Shown piece by piece: positions 14,393-22,320 of a stretch of 22,872 nt of DNA. The stretch is taken from positions 1 to 22,872 of the forward strand of contig DBAU01000070.1 in NCBI GenBank assembly GCA_002291845.1, read 5' to 3'. Within the stretch, counting starts at the first letter, position 1. Every line of letters begins with the position of its first letter. This DNA comes from Alphaproteobacteria bacterium UBA1002 (GTDB lineage: Bacteria; Pseudomonadota; Alphaproteobacteria; Rickettsiales; UBA998). The position numbers and the translations under genes are program-made. The notes below the pieces were generated by a model. The model was not told the DNA's origin. It saw nothing but the letters and a program-made list of their open reading frames with translations, and ran no database searches.

Positions 14393-15595
14393 CTAGAAGT
14401 CCATTTTGCTGAAAGTTTGATAAAGGGGACCAAACACTGCGGCAATCACCCAAAAGATCACACCTCCCATCACAATGGTCAGAGCAGGCTGGATCAGCCC
14501 GACCACGCTATCCACCGCATCATTTACTTCGCGATGGTAGAAAAAGTTGATGTTATCGAGTGCTTCTTTCAGATTTCCGCTATCTTCACCGATCTTGAAC
14601 ATGCGAATAACAAGATTTGGAAACTGTCTCGAGATGCGGATGGAGTCCGTCAGATTGTTTCCTTCTGTTACGCTACGGTGAACCAACAAAATGGCTTCCT
14701 GCAGTACCCGGTTACTCACCACTTTGCGCGACGCAAGCAGAGCATCCAGAAAATCAATACCGCTGTTGAACATTACCGAAAAAAAGTGAGTAAAGCGCGC
14801 CAAATTAATTTTGCGGGCCGTTCCCCCGATCACAGGTATTTTTAAAATAAAGCTGTCAAACCAATAGGCAAAGGCTTCTGAAACGCGGTAGAGCGACATA
14901 AGCATCAAAAACGCGGCAACCGGGCCAAATAGCACGACATACCAGTAGTTTCCCATAAACCCAGAAAAGGCAATCAATGCTCGGGTGTGAATGGGAATAT
15001 CAAAACCCTGAGAGGTGATAAAATCAATCAGCTTGGGAACCACAAAGAGCATCAGGATTGTAATAACCCCAGAAAGCACCACAGTGAGCGTGATGGGATA
15101 CATCATGGCTTTGCGAACCTTGCGCCGGAGTTCGCTTGTCCATTTCATGTGCTCAACAAGGTTGTTAAACGACTCAGACATGTTCCCGGTTTTTTCGCCG
15201 GCAGCAATCAACCCAACGAACACATCATCAAATACGCGCGGATGCTGCCCAAGCGCCGCCGAGAGCACCATCCCTGACTTTACTGCCTCATATACGCTGG
15301 AGAGGATATCCTTCAGCTTGGCGGAATCGGTGGCATCGCGGGCATCCGCAAGGGCTTCATGCAACGGCACGCCCGCACGCCCCAGCTGCTCCATATGCAA
15401 ACAGAAAACAATCATGTTCTTCATTTTTACTTTGGACATGAAAGAAGATTTTTTCTGTCTCGTTTCCCGGCACGTAACCAGATCAAGACCGATTTCTTTC
15501 AGGCGCGCTTCAAGATCCAGCTCATTATCCGCCATGATTTCACCGCGAATTTTACGGCCCATGTCATTCACGGCGGTGTAGTTGTAGGTGTACAT
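14393..15595 (-). CDS. Type IV pilus/type II secretion inner-membrane platform protein (PilC/GspF family)
   Basis: This 400-residue polytopic protein belongs to the PilC/GspF family. The N-terminal segment MYTYNYTAVNDMGRKIRGEI and a basic linker lead to two T2SSF domains, about 60-185 and 265-390. Each has its helical bundle motifs: SGMVLSAALGQHP with GLIAAGEKTGNM in the first, and NLTDSIRISRQFPNLVIRMFKIGEDSGNL in the second. Transmembrane helices lie at about 165-190, 215-240 and 370-392. The protein transmits ATPase motion to pilin or pseudopilin assembly. It starts 23 bases after the ATPase gene, without a clear Shine-Dalgarno. Confidence 0.92.
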   Translation of the reverse strand: MYTYNYTAVNDMGRKIRGEIMADNELDLEARLKEIGLDLVTCRETRQKKSSFMSKVKMKNMIVFCLHMEQLGRAGVPLHEALADARDATDSAKLKDILSSVYEAVKSGMVLSAALGQHPRVFDDVFVGLIAAGEKTGNMSESFNNLVEHMKWTSELRRKVRKAMMYPITLTVVLSGVITILMLFVVPKLIDFITSQGFDIPIHTRALIAFSGFMGNYWYVVLFGPVAAFLMLMSLYRVSEAFAYWFDSFILKIPVIGGTARKINLARFTHFFSVMFNSGIDFLDALLASRKVVSNRVLQEAILLVHRSVTEGNNLTDSIRISRQFPNLVIRMFKIGEDSGNLKEALDNINFFYHREVNDAVDSVVGLIQPALTIVMGGVIFWVIAAVFGPLYQTFSKMDF

Positions 15596-15618
15596 GGTAT
15601 CAGCAGCGCTTCATGAGG

Positions 15619-17658
15619 TTACAGACGTTCGGTACAGTCAATATTTCCAACAAGTTCTTCAATGTCGATGGTGCCCTCCAGCACTTTAGCCACGCCGTCA
15701 TCGATCATGGGGATAAACCCTTTGTTAAGCGCATACTCCTTCATGGCATTGCGTGTGGCGCCGGTGGCAATCAGCTCGTCCAGACCCGCATCAATGCGCA
15801 AAATCTCAATAATGGCAGTGCGCCCTTTATAGCCCCGATCATTGCATTCCTTGCAGCCAACCGCTTTGTAGATCGTCGGAGGATTTTCTGGTGGCACCTG
15901 AAGGATACGGCATTCCTCTGGCGTGGCTTTGTGTGGAGTCTTACATTTTGGACAGAGTTTACGCGCCAAACGCTGTGCCAGAACAGCAATGAGTGAGCCG
16001 GACAACATGTGTGGAGGCACCCCGATGTCATTGAGACGGGGAATCGCTCCCAATGCATCATTAGTATGCAGTGTGGTATAAACCTGGTGTCCAGTCAGAG
16101 CCAGTCGAATGGCATTCATGGCCGTCTCTTCGTCACGCACCTCGCCCACAAACGCGATGTCTGGGTCTTGGCGCATCAGCGAGGTGATGCCTTTTGAAAA
16201 ATTAACGCTCCCCTCTTTCACGTTGGTTTGACGGATGAGAGGTAACTGATATTCCACCGGGTCCTCGAGGGTCATGATGTTGACCTCAATCGAGTTGATG
16301 TAATTCAGCACGGAATACAGCGTTGTGGTTTTCCCTGAACCGGTTGGTCCCGTTACAATGATGATACCTTCCGGGCGCTTAATCAGCTTCTTCAGCAGGG
16401 TGATGTTGTGTTCCGTAAAGCCCAGTCGATCCAGCGGAACAATGGAATTTGCTTTATCAAGAATACGCATGACGATGTTTTCGCCATGAATCGTCGGGTG
16501 CGTCGCCACCCGGAAATCGACATCGCGTCCCATGACGTTGAATGAAATACGCCCATCCTGCGGCATGCGTGTTTCCGCAATGTTCATGGCAGACATAATT
16601 TTCAGGCGCACATTGATTGCGGGCCAATAATCGCGATGTAGGCTGCAACGCTGTTGCATCTGACCATCGATGCGATAGCGGAGCCGAAGGTAGGAGCCCT
16701 CGGGTTCAAAGTGAATATCAGAAGTGCCCATTTTGATGGCATCTACCAGCAAAGCATTCACCAACCGCACCATGGGGTTGACGTAGCCTTCTTCGCTACC
16801 ATCAAATTTATTGTTTTCTCGGATACCGGTTTCGATTTCACGAAGAATCCCCTCGATAGAGGTCTCGTAATCGTAATGGAGGTTGATCAGCTCCTGAATT
16901 TCCGACTCAGTACAATAAACCGGTGTAAGGTGAGCATCACGCGGAAGGTAGCGCCGAACCTGGTCTACAGCCAAAACATTGTAAATGTCTGCCATCGCAA
17001 GTTTCAGCGTGTTTTGTTCAAAGGTTACCGGGATAACTTTGTGACGTATGGCGACTTCTTTCGGGATAATCGTAATAACGTTGGGATCAAGCGCTGTTTT
17101 GCGAAGGTCAAAACGTTCCACCCCGCTGGATTCGGCAATCGCCTCCGCCAGCGCACTTTCGGTGATGAAGCCCATCTCGACCAAAATGGCACCGATGAGC
17201 TTTTTGGAGGTTTTTTGCTCTTGCAGCGCAATTTTAAGCTGGTCAGCAGAAATCAGTCCCAGGCTGATGAGCCGCTCACCCAAAAGCATTTTTTTAGGTG
17301 CGGGAGCGGAGCCTGCTGGCAATGGTGAAGGCGCAGGCATCATCGGAGGAGGCGACACGGAAGGAGCGGGCGCGTCTTGAGGGAGTGGGGACGTGAAGAC
17401 CTCCGGAGGAGGGGCCGGCTCCGGTGGTGCGGCCGCGCGTCGTTGACGTGGCGCATTGAACGGATCATCTGTGTCGGTGGCAGGGGATATGGAATCACCT
17501 TTGCCAATATTTTCAGGCCACATCGACGCGCCCTGAGGCATATCGGTGGGCGCGCGAGAAGGTTCGGTCGTCGCAACGCTGCCGAGCAGTTGCACCACCT
17601 TTTCTTCGCTTAGTTGTTCGGTCTGTGTATCCCAGTCTTGCACATTCTTATTGTACAT
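15619..17658 (-). CDS. Type IV pilus/type II secretion assembly ATPase (PilB/GspE family)
   Basis: The motor of the cluster has 679 residues. ATG 17658 is chosen for AAGG six bases upstream. Residues of about 25-120 are an unusual Pro/Ala/Ser-rich low-complexity linker. Residues 125-177 are a MshEN/T2SSE-N domain with two 24-residue units separated by KTSKK (LLGERLISLGLISADQLKIA..., LIGAILVEMGFITESALAEA...). The ATPase core shows Walker A GPTGSGKTTT (437 onward, Lys443), RQDPDIAFVGEVRDEETA (Asp box/Walker B) and the His box TLHTNDA. The tetracysteine zinc site is complete: Cys569, Cys572, Cys602, Cys605. Presence of the zinc site fits an assembly ATPase (PilB, GspE, MshE), not a retraction ATPase. 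It is the first gene of the leftward operon. Confidence 0.95.
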   Translation of the reverse strand: MYNKNVQDWDTQTEQLSEEKVVQLLGSVATTEPSRAPTDMPQGASMWPENIGKGDSISPATDTDDPFNAPRQRRAAAPPEPAPPPEVFTSPLPQDAPAPSVSPPPMMPAPSPLPAGSAPAPKKMLLGERLISLGLISADQLKIALQEQKTSKKLIGAILVEMGFITESALAEAIAESSGVERFDLRKTALDPNVITIIPKEVAIRHKVIPVTFEQNTLKLAMADIYNVLAVDQVRRYLPRDAHLTPVYCTESEIQELINLHYDYETSIEGILREIETGIRENNKFDGSEEGYVNPMVRLVNALLVDAIKMGTSDIHFEPEGSYLRLRYRIDGQMQQRCSLHRDYWPAINVRLKIMSAMNIAETRMPQDGRISFNVMGRDVDFRVATHPTIHGENIVMRILDKANSIVPLDRLGFTEHNITLLKKLIKRPEGIIIVTGPTGSGKTTTLYSVLNYINSIEVNIMTLEDPVEYQLPLIRQTNVKEGSVNFSKGITSLMRQDPDIAFVGEVRDEETAMNAIRLALTGHQVYTTLHTNDALGAIPRLNDIGVPPHMLSGSLIAVLAQRLARKLCPKCKTPHKATPEECRILQVPPENPPTIYKAVGCKECNDRGYKGRTAIIEILRIDAGLDELIATGATRNAMKEYALNKGFIPMIDDGVAKVLEGTIDIEELVGNIDCTERL

Positions 17659-17872
17659 CGCAAACCTTAGCAAAACCTTAAGTGAAAATGGTTAATTATT
17701 GCAATGTTTATCAATTGGTTGTGCGATTTTTCTTAGCATCATAAGAGGCAAGTGTTGAGATTTTCCTAAAATACGAACTAAATATGCACGTGTTTGTGTA
17801 GTTCATGGTTTGACTGTTGGAAAAGCCAAATGAACTTGGGTATGTTGAGAATAAAGAACCAGAGGTAATTTC
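17659..17872. other. Divergent promoter region between pilus-like operon and ABC gene
   Basis: This 214-base AT-rich region must hold the promoters of two divergent units. For the rightward ABC gene a weak sigma-70-like pair exists: TTGGAA at 17817-17822 and TATGTT at 17841-17846 (18-base spacing). On the leftward side AT-rich hexamers are present without a good -35 partner. No gene or structured RNA is visible. Confidence 0.3.
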
Positions 17873-18610
17873 ATGACACTCACCGACGCTCCCCTGCAGG
17901 TTGAACATATTTGCAAAGCGTTTCAGCGTAAGCCCGTGCTCAATGAGGTGTCTCTCTCGCTGAATAGGGGAGAGATCTTTGGGCTGATTGGGCTGAATGG
18001 TATTGGCAAAACAACACTGATCAAAATTATCCTCAATCTGTTGAAGTCGGATCGTGGGACGGCATCCATTTTTGGGGTGGCAAGCCACGATGAGCAGGCG
18101 CGTCGTGCGTTGGCTTACCTGCCTGAAAAGTTTCAGCCCTCGCGGTATTTGAAAGGGCATGAATATCTGGAGCTTTCCCTTCGCTTTTATCAGCAGCCCT
18201 ATGACCGCGCCGAAGGGCAGCGTCAGGCAGAGCTACTCGATTTAGATCCCAAGGCGCTCGACCGTCGTGTCGGCTCATATTCCAAAGGGATGGGGCAGAA
18301 GCTTGGGCTGCTCGGCGCTTTGATGAGCAATACGCCGTTGTTGCTGCTGGATGAGCCGATGAGTGGCCTGGATCCCAAAGCGCGCATCTTGTTGAAACGC
18401 CAGCTGAAAGCTGCACGTGAGGCCGGTCGGACGATCTTTTTCAGCTCGCACATTCTGGCCGATATTGACGAGATTTGCGACCGCATCGCCATTTTGCATG
18501 ACGGGGTGTTTCAGTTCATCGGTACCTCGGCGGATTTCAAAGCCCGCTATGCGAACATGACGCTCGAAGAAGCATTCCTGGAAGCCATCAATCTGAAGCT
18601 TGCGGTTTAA
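17873..18610 (+). CDS. ABC transporter ATP-binding protein
   Basis: This 245-residue ATPase subunit belongs to the ABC-2 exporter (CcmA/YadG-like) type. Walker A is GLNGIGKTT (40-48). The signature is the variant SYSKGMGQ (135-142) in place of LSGGQ, typical of ABC-2 ATPases. Walker B is LLLLDEPMSGLD (156-167), and the H-loop histidine is His193 in FFSSHIL. AGAGGT at 17861-17866 supports the start. No permease gene lies next to it; the following gene, two bases on, is an NDUFAF6-like protein. The membrane partner is unknown, or the ATPase works with a distant permease. Confidence 0.92.
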   Translation: MTLTDAPLQVEHICKAFQRKPVLNEVSLSLNRGEIFGLIGLNGIGKTTLIKIILNLLKSDRGTASIFGVASHDEQARRALAYLPEKFQPSRYLKGHEYLELSLRFYQQPYDRAEGQRQAELLDLDPKALDRRVGSYSKGMGQKLGLLGALMSNTPLLLLDEPMSGLDPKARILLKRQLKAAREAGRTIFFSSHILADIDEICDRIAILHDGVFQFIGTSADFKARYANMTLEEAFLEAINLKLAV

Positions 18611-18612
18611 GT

Positions 18613-19419
18613 GTGGAACCTTCGTATGCCTCCTTGCTCGCGCAGGCTCGGGCAGAAGATTATGAACGCTACCTGATCGCCCTTTTGCTCGGATCGTCGC
18701 AACAAACGCATCTTTGGCCACTGATTTGTTTAAACGCGGAGCTGGCGCGAATTCCGGAGAAAGTCTCTCAGGAGATGGTTGGCTTCATTCGTATGGCCTG
18801 GTGGCGTGAACGGCTGGACGAAGCCTATGCCGGGCGCCAGCCTGCATCGCATGCCATCGTTCAGGGCTTGCATCGCTTTATTGCCGAATGTTCCCCCCCT
18901 CGCGACTGGTTTGACGCGCTGATCACGGCCCGGCAGGAGCAGATCGGTCGGTGTCAGTTTGATGATCGTGCCGCGTGGAAAGCCTGTGCGGATGGCACTT
19001 CCGGGATGTTGGCGGCGCTGATGAGCTATGCCATGACGGGGGATGCCGTGCGGGCGGAGCAGGCACGCCTGATTGGTACAGCGTATGGTATGCTGGGGCT
19101 TATCCGGGCGTCTGCCCACGCGTTGGCGCATCAGGGCATCAGCCTGTTGCCGGGCATTGCGCCGGAATGGAATGATGTGTCACCGGCGGGGCGGGCCGAG
19201 CTGGCATCCGTCGTACGTACCTTGCGTGGCGAGGCCCAGGCGCTACTGGCAGAGGCGCTGCCGCCGGATGCCTCCAGTGCCTTGCTACACCGTCTATCTC
19301 TACGCTGGGCACGCCGTCTGGCTGCGGAGGGTGACTGGCCGTTCTCGGCTAAGGTTCAGCAAACAATGCCTTTTTTGTCGCCATGGCTGCTGCTGCAGCG
19401 TTTTTTAATAAAATGCTAA
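18613..19419 (+). CDS. Squalene/phytoene synthase-fold protein, NDUFAF6-like
   Basis: This 268-residue, mostly helical protein belongs to the squalene/phytoene synthase superfamily. Typical stretches are DYERYLIALLLGSS, MVGFIRMAWWRERLDEAYAG and the late helix with IGTAYGMLGLIRASAHALAH. Real synthases carry two Asp-rich motifs (DxxxD, and a second Asp motif within an NxxRD-type helix). Here the first is reduced to RERLDEA and the second reads GLIRASAHALAHQG with no Asp. It is therefore more like mitochondrial NDUFAF6, a complex I assembly factor, than an enzyme. The start is GTG 18613, two bases after the ABC gene, and depends on coupling. The small membrane protein follows. Confidence 0.75.
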   Translation: MEPSYASLLAQARAEDYERYLIALLLGSSQQTHLWPLICLNAELARIPEKVSQEMVGFIRMAWWRERLDEAYAGRQPASHAIVQGLHRFIAECSPPRDWFDALITARQEQIGRCQFDDRAAWKACADGTSGMLAALMSYAMTGDAVRAEQARLIGTAYGMLGLIRASAHALAHQGISLLPGIAPEWNDVSPAGRAELASVVRTLRGEAQALLAEALPPDASSALLHRLSLRWARRLAAEGDWPFSAKVQQTMPFLSPWLLLQRFLIKC

Positions 19420-19481
19420 CGTTCTTGCGTCATACAGGAAGGCCGCATTTTTTGTCTTCACTCTTGCCTGTTCGAGGCCCC

Positions 19482-19628
19482 ATGAAGCCACGTTACGTCG
19501 ACTTTCTGTCCGATCAGGAATATAAATCCCTGACCTCATACAAAGCGGATACGCGCATGCTTTTTACTGGGGCTGCGTGCGTGTTGGTGATGGTTGCAAG
19601 CATGATGCTGCTAATGCTCATGCAGTGA
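19482..19628 (+). CDS. Small single-pass membrane protein
   Basis: This is a 48-residue protein if it starts at ATG 19482, with GAGG at 19474-19477 five bases off. ATG 19413 in the same frame would give 71 residues. The N-terminal part (MKPRYVDFLSDQEYKSLTSYKA) is soluble and the C-terminal 20 residues are a transmembrane helix (MLFTGAACVLVMVASMMLLM). No family is recognised. It lies on the NDUFAF6-like transcript and abuts the convergent trmFO stop with no intervening base. Confidence 0.5.
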   Translation: MKPRYVDFLSDQEYKSLTSYKADTRMLFTGAACVLVMVASMMLLMLMQ

Positions 19629-20975
19629 TTACGCTGCCTGCTTCTGGCCCTGCTGCCAGTGCGCATGGGCGTGCAGTGCGCGTTGGGAATAAGCCAGCGG
19701 CCGGTCTCCTTTTTTCACCCGTGTATCCAGCGGCGGGAACAGACCAAAATTGACATTCATCGGCTGAAAGGTCTTGGCCTCTGCGTTCCCCGTGATATGG
19801 CCCAGCAGTGCGCCAAGCGCCGTTTCCATGGGAGGGAGCGCCGGGGAAGTACCCTGTGCTTCTGCCGCCGCGAAACGTCCTGCCAGCAGGCCGATGGCGC
19901 CGGATTCCACATAGCCTTCCACCCCGGTGATCTGTCCGGCGAAGCGTAAATGTGGCGCGCTTTTAAGGCGCAGCTGGGTATCCAGCAGGGTGGGGGAGTT
20001 GATGAACGTATTGCGGTGAATGCCGCCCAGCCGCACGAATTCGGCCTGCTCTAAGCCAGGAATCATGCGGAAAATGCGCTGCTGTTCGCCATATTTCAGT
20101 TTGGTCTGGAAGCCGACCATATTGAAGAGCGTACCCAGCTTATTATCCTGCCGCAGCTGCACGACAGCGTAAGGCTTCTCGCCCGGGTGATGCGGATTGG
20201 TCAGTCCCACCGGCTTCATCGGGCCGAACGCCAAGGTTTCGCGGCCGCGCTCGGCCATCACCTCGATTGGGAGGCAGCCCTCAAAATAGGGCGTATTTTT
20301 TTCCCATTCCTTGAAGGTCGTTTTATCGCCTGCCAGCAGGGCATCGATGAAGGCGTAATATTCGTCACGGCTCATCGGGCAGTTGAGGTAATCCGCGCCC
20401 GTGCCGCCTGGCCCCGGCTTGTCATAGCGGGATTGAAACCAGGCGATGTCCATATTCACCGAGTCCCGCGCCACAATCGGCGCAATGGCATCAAAAAACG
20501 CCAGATATTCTTCTCCGGTATGTTGCAGGATACTGGCGGTGAGCGACGGCGAGGTGAGGGGGCCGGTCGCAACAATCACGTGCCCCCACTCGGCGGGGGG
20601 CAGCTCGGTGATCTCCTCGCGGCTGAAGGTAATGCGCGGATGCTCTTGCAGCGCGTGCGTCACTGCTTTGGAGAATTCTTCGCGGTCCACCGCGAGCGCA
20701 CCACCGGCAGGCACTTTGTGTGCATCCGCCATCCGCATAAGCAGCGAGCCGCTACGCCGCATTTCCTCATGCAACAGGCCAACGGCATTGCGTTCATGGT
20801 CATCTGAGCGGAAGGAGTTGGAGCAGACCAGCTCCGCACAGCCATCCGTTTGGTGTGCGTCGGTCATACGGACCGGGCGCATCTCATGGATGATCACACT
20901 GGCCCCGGCCTCCGCCGCCTGCCATGCCGCCTCCGAGCCCGCCATGCCCGCGCCGATGATATGGATGTGTTTCAT
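19629..20975 (-). CDS. trmFO: Methylenetetrahydrofolate--tRNA (uracil-5-)-methyltransferase TrmFO
   Basis: TrmFO makes 5-methyluridine at position 54 of tRNA using methylenetetrahydrofolate and FADH2, in the cytoplasm. The product has 448 residues. The FAD-binding loop is G8-A-G-M-A-G13 (HIIGAGMAGSEAAWQAA), followed by the typical EMRP motif (31-34). Cys51 in ELVCSNSFRSDD and Cys234 in FEGCLPIEVMAERG correspond, aligned by eye, to the two cysteines described as catalytic in the Bacillus enzyme. The C terminus with NVNFGLFPPLD is family-typical. A GidA-like identity is excluded by these motifs and the length. The stop touches the stop of the convergent small protein. Confidence 0.96.
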   Translation of the reverse strand: MKHIHIIGAGMAGSEAAWQAAEAGASVIIHEMRPVRMTDAHQTDGCAELVCSNSFRSDDHERNAVGLLHEEMRRSGSLLMRMADAHKVPAGGALAVDREEFSKAVTHALQEHPRITFSREEITELPPAEWGHVIVATGPLTSPSLTASILQHTGEEYLAFFDAIAPIVARDSVNMDIAWFQSRYDKPGPGGTGADYLNCPMSRDEYYAFIDALLAGDKTTFKEWEKNTPYFEGCLPIEVMAERGRETLAFGPMKPVGLTNPHHPGEKPYAVVQLRQDNKLGTLFNMVGFQTKLKYGEQQRIFRMIPGLEQAEFVRLGGIHRNTFINSPTLLDTQLRLKSAPHLRFAGQITGVEGYVESGAIGLLAGRFAAAEAQGTSPALPPMETALGALLGHITGNAEAKTFQPMNVNFGLFPPLDTRVKKGDRPLAYSQRALHAHAHWQQGQKQAA

Positions 20976-21001
20976 GCTTCTATCCCGCGTGTGCTCCTGA
21001 A

Positions 21002-21010
21002 GTTATATCA
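21002..21010 (-). promoter_or_regulatory. Candidate extended -10 promoter of trmFO
   Basis: Read leftward, the sequence is TGATATAAC, an extended -10 element (TGn followed by TATAAC, five of six matches). It is 27 bases ahead of the trmFO ATG. No good -35 hexamer lies at the usual distance, which an extended -10 can tolerate. Confidence 0.35.
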
Positions 21011-21057
21011 GGGATTTATTCAGAAAAATGATGCTCAAACAACCGCTACAGCACAAG

Positions 21058-21831
21058 TTAGGCAAGATTTTTTAGAACGTCGCCATGCAATGCTGGATCG
21101 CCCGCCACCACAACGTCATAGGTCCCCTCGCGCAGGCGTAGGTGTTGGCCTTGCCAGTCGGTGATAACGCCGCCAGCAGCTTCAATAATGGGGATCAACG
21201 GCAGGATATCATAGGCCTTCAGACCAGATTCCACGATGACGTCAATCCGTCCGGCGGCCAGCATGGCGTAACCCATACAGTCCGTGCCATAGACCGTGAC
21301 CTTGGCGCGCTGGCGCAGCGCGTCGAAGCGCGGGCGGTCTTCCTCGCGGAACAAATAGGGCGAGGTGGTGCCAAGCATGGCGTCTTCGAGGACGGGGCAT
21401 GGGCGGGTCTGGATGATCGCGCCATTGTAATACGCTTCATGGCCTCGCATCGCGCTCCAGCGCTGGCCGGAAATCGGCTGGTGCATCAGCCCGAGCACCG
21501 GTTCACCCCGGTGGCACAGGCCGATCAGCGTGCCAAATGTTGGAATGCCCGCCATGAATTTGATGGTCCCATCAATGGGATCAAGCACCCAGACATATTC
21601 CTTATCCGCGCCATCGCTCCCGTGTTCCTCACCAAGAATGCCATGATCCGGGCATTCGCGGGCCAGAATGGCGCGCATGGCGGCCTCGGCCTCGCGGTCT
21701 GCCTGCGTGACCGGCGTTTTATCGGCTTTATAGGCAATTGCGGGATCATCATAGTAGCGGCGGATGACCTCCGCTGCCGCGTCGGCAAGGCGATGAGCAA
21801 GGGCGAGATAATCATTCATGAAAAATGCCAT
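21058..21831 (-). CDS. hisN: Histidinol-phosphatase, inositol monophosphatase family (HisN)
   Basis: This 257-residue Mg-dependent phosphatase belongs to the inositol monophosphatase superfamily. The metal site is seen in ILGEEHG (Glu68, Glu69), DPIDGT (Asp84, Asp87) and the later YDILPLIPIIEAAGG. The stretch YGTDCMGYAMLAAGRIDVIVESGLKAYDI is the HisN-type version: plain inositol phosphatases usually have a Trp-Asp pair at this point. HisN hydrolyses histidinol phosphate in histidine synthesis, the usual solution in Alphaproteobacteria. The start ATG 21831 has only a weak AAAGAAAG ahead; ATG 21819 is an alternative. It is leftward, followed by trmFO after 82 bases. Confidence 0.87.
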   Translation of the reverse strand: MAFFMNDYLALAHRLADAAAEVIRRYYDDPAIAYKADKTPVTQADREAEAAMRAILARECPDHGILGEEHGSDGADKEYVWVLDPIDGTIKFMAGIPTFGTLIGLCHRGEPVLGLMHQPISGQRWSAMRGHEAYYNGAIIQTRPCPVLEDAMLGTTSPYLFREEDRPRFDALRQRAKVTVYGTDCMGYAMLAAGRIDVIVESGLKAYDILPLIPIIEAAGGVITDWQGQHLRLREGTYDVVVAGDPALHGDVLKNLA

Positions 21832-21896
21832 CTTTCTTTAACAGGTCATTAAGCGCTTCATGGCTAGACTCTAGTTGTTAGCGTTTGGAGTGCTGT

Positions 21897-22310
21897 ATGA
21901 CCACTGTTTTCAGTGTGCCTTTTACCCCCGAAACTCGTCTCGAGGCGATCACCAAGGTGATGGCCGATTTGTTGGGCAGTCTGGGAAAGCTGGAGCATGT
22001 GACCTCTGTGTTGCACGATCAGGGGAAAACCCTCGCTGATATGGCGCAGGATCATCAGGGACCCCTTCCCGTTGGCGGGCTTTTGGTGCCTGGGATAGAA
22101 ACACCTGTGCTGCTCGGCGCAAAAATTAGCTTTCAAGATGACCGCTTGATGGTGGCTATCGGCCCAGAGAATCCTCTAGCGAAGAAAGCCTTTGAGGACA
22201 AAGGCTATCGTAAGGTTAGTGAAACACCTATGGCCAAACGCTTTGAAAGTAAGCGGGGATGGCCGGCGGCGCTCACGGGGCAGCAGCAGCCCTCTTCTAT
22301 GGGCCGCTAA
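21897..22310 (+). CDS. Conserved-looking hypothetical protein
   Basis: This protein has 137 residues from ATG 21897, with TTGGAG six bases upstream; the longer TTG start is rejected. No signal peptide, membrane helix or known domain is recognised. The N-terminal half is helical (TPETRLEAITKVMADLLGSL) and carries HDQGKTLADMAQDHQG. The middle looks like a beta-sandwich fragment (ETPVLLGAKISFQDDRLMVAIG), and the C-terminal tail is Gln/Pro/Ser-rich and probably disordered. It is divergent from hisN with a 65-base shared upstream region. Confidence 0.7.
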   Translation: MTTVFSVPFTPETRLEAITKVMADLLGSLGKLEHVTSVLHDQGKTLADMAQDHQGPLPVGGLLVPGIETPVLLGAKISFQDDRLMVAIGPENPLAKKAFEDKGYRKVSETPMAKRFESKRGWPAALTGQQQPSSMGR

Positions 22311-22320
22311 TTCTGCAGGA

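Noticed and set aside
14310..14445. Longer N terminus for the GspL-like protein
   Set aside because: It would overlap the platform gene by 53 bases, and the added residues have no family resemblance; ATG 14310 is preferred, though its Shine-Dalgarno is weak.
16654..17328. Rightward open frame of 224 codons antisense to the ATPase gene
   Set aside because: It lies wholly inside a clear GspE/PilB coding region on the other strand, has no ribosome binding site and shows no domain; a codon-bias shadow.
18613..19419. Phytoene or squalene synthase as an active carotenoid/hopanoid enzyme
   Set aside because: Both Asp-rich motifs are missing and no terpenoid genes are nearby.
20446..21000. Rightward open frame of 184 codons antisense to trmFO
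   Set aside because: Ser/Arg/Ala-rich shadow of a certain gene; no start signal.
22311..22320. Imperfect palindrome at the convergent gap around CTGCAG as a terminator
   Set aside because: Arms are short and mismatched and no T-run follows.
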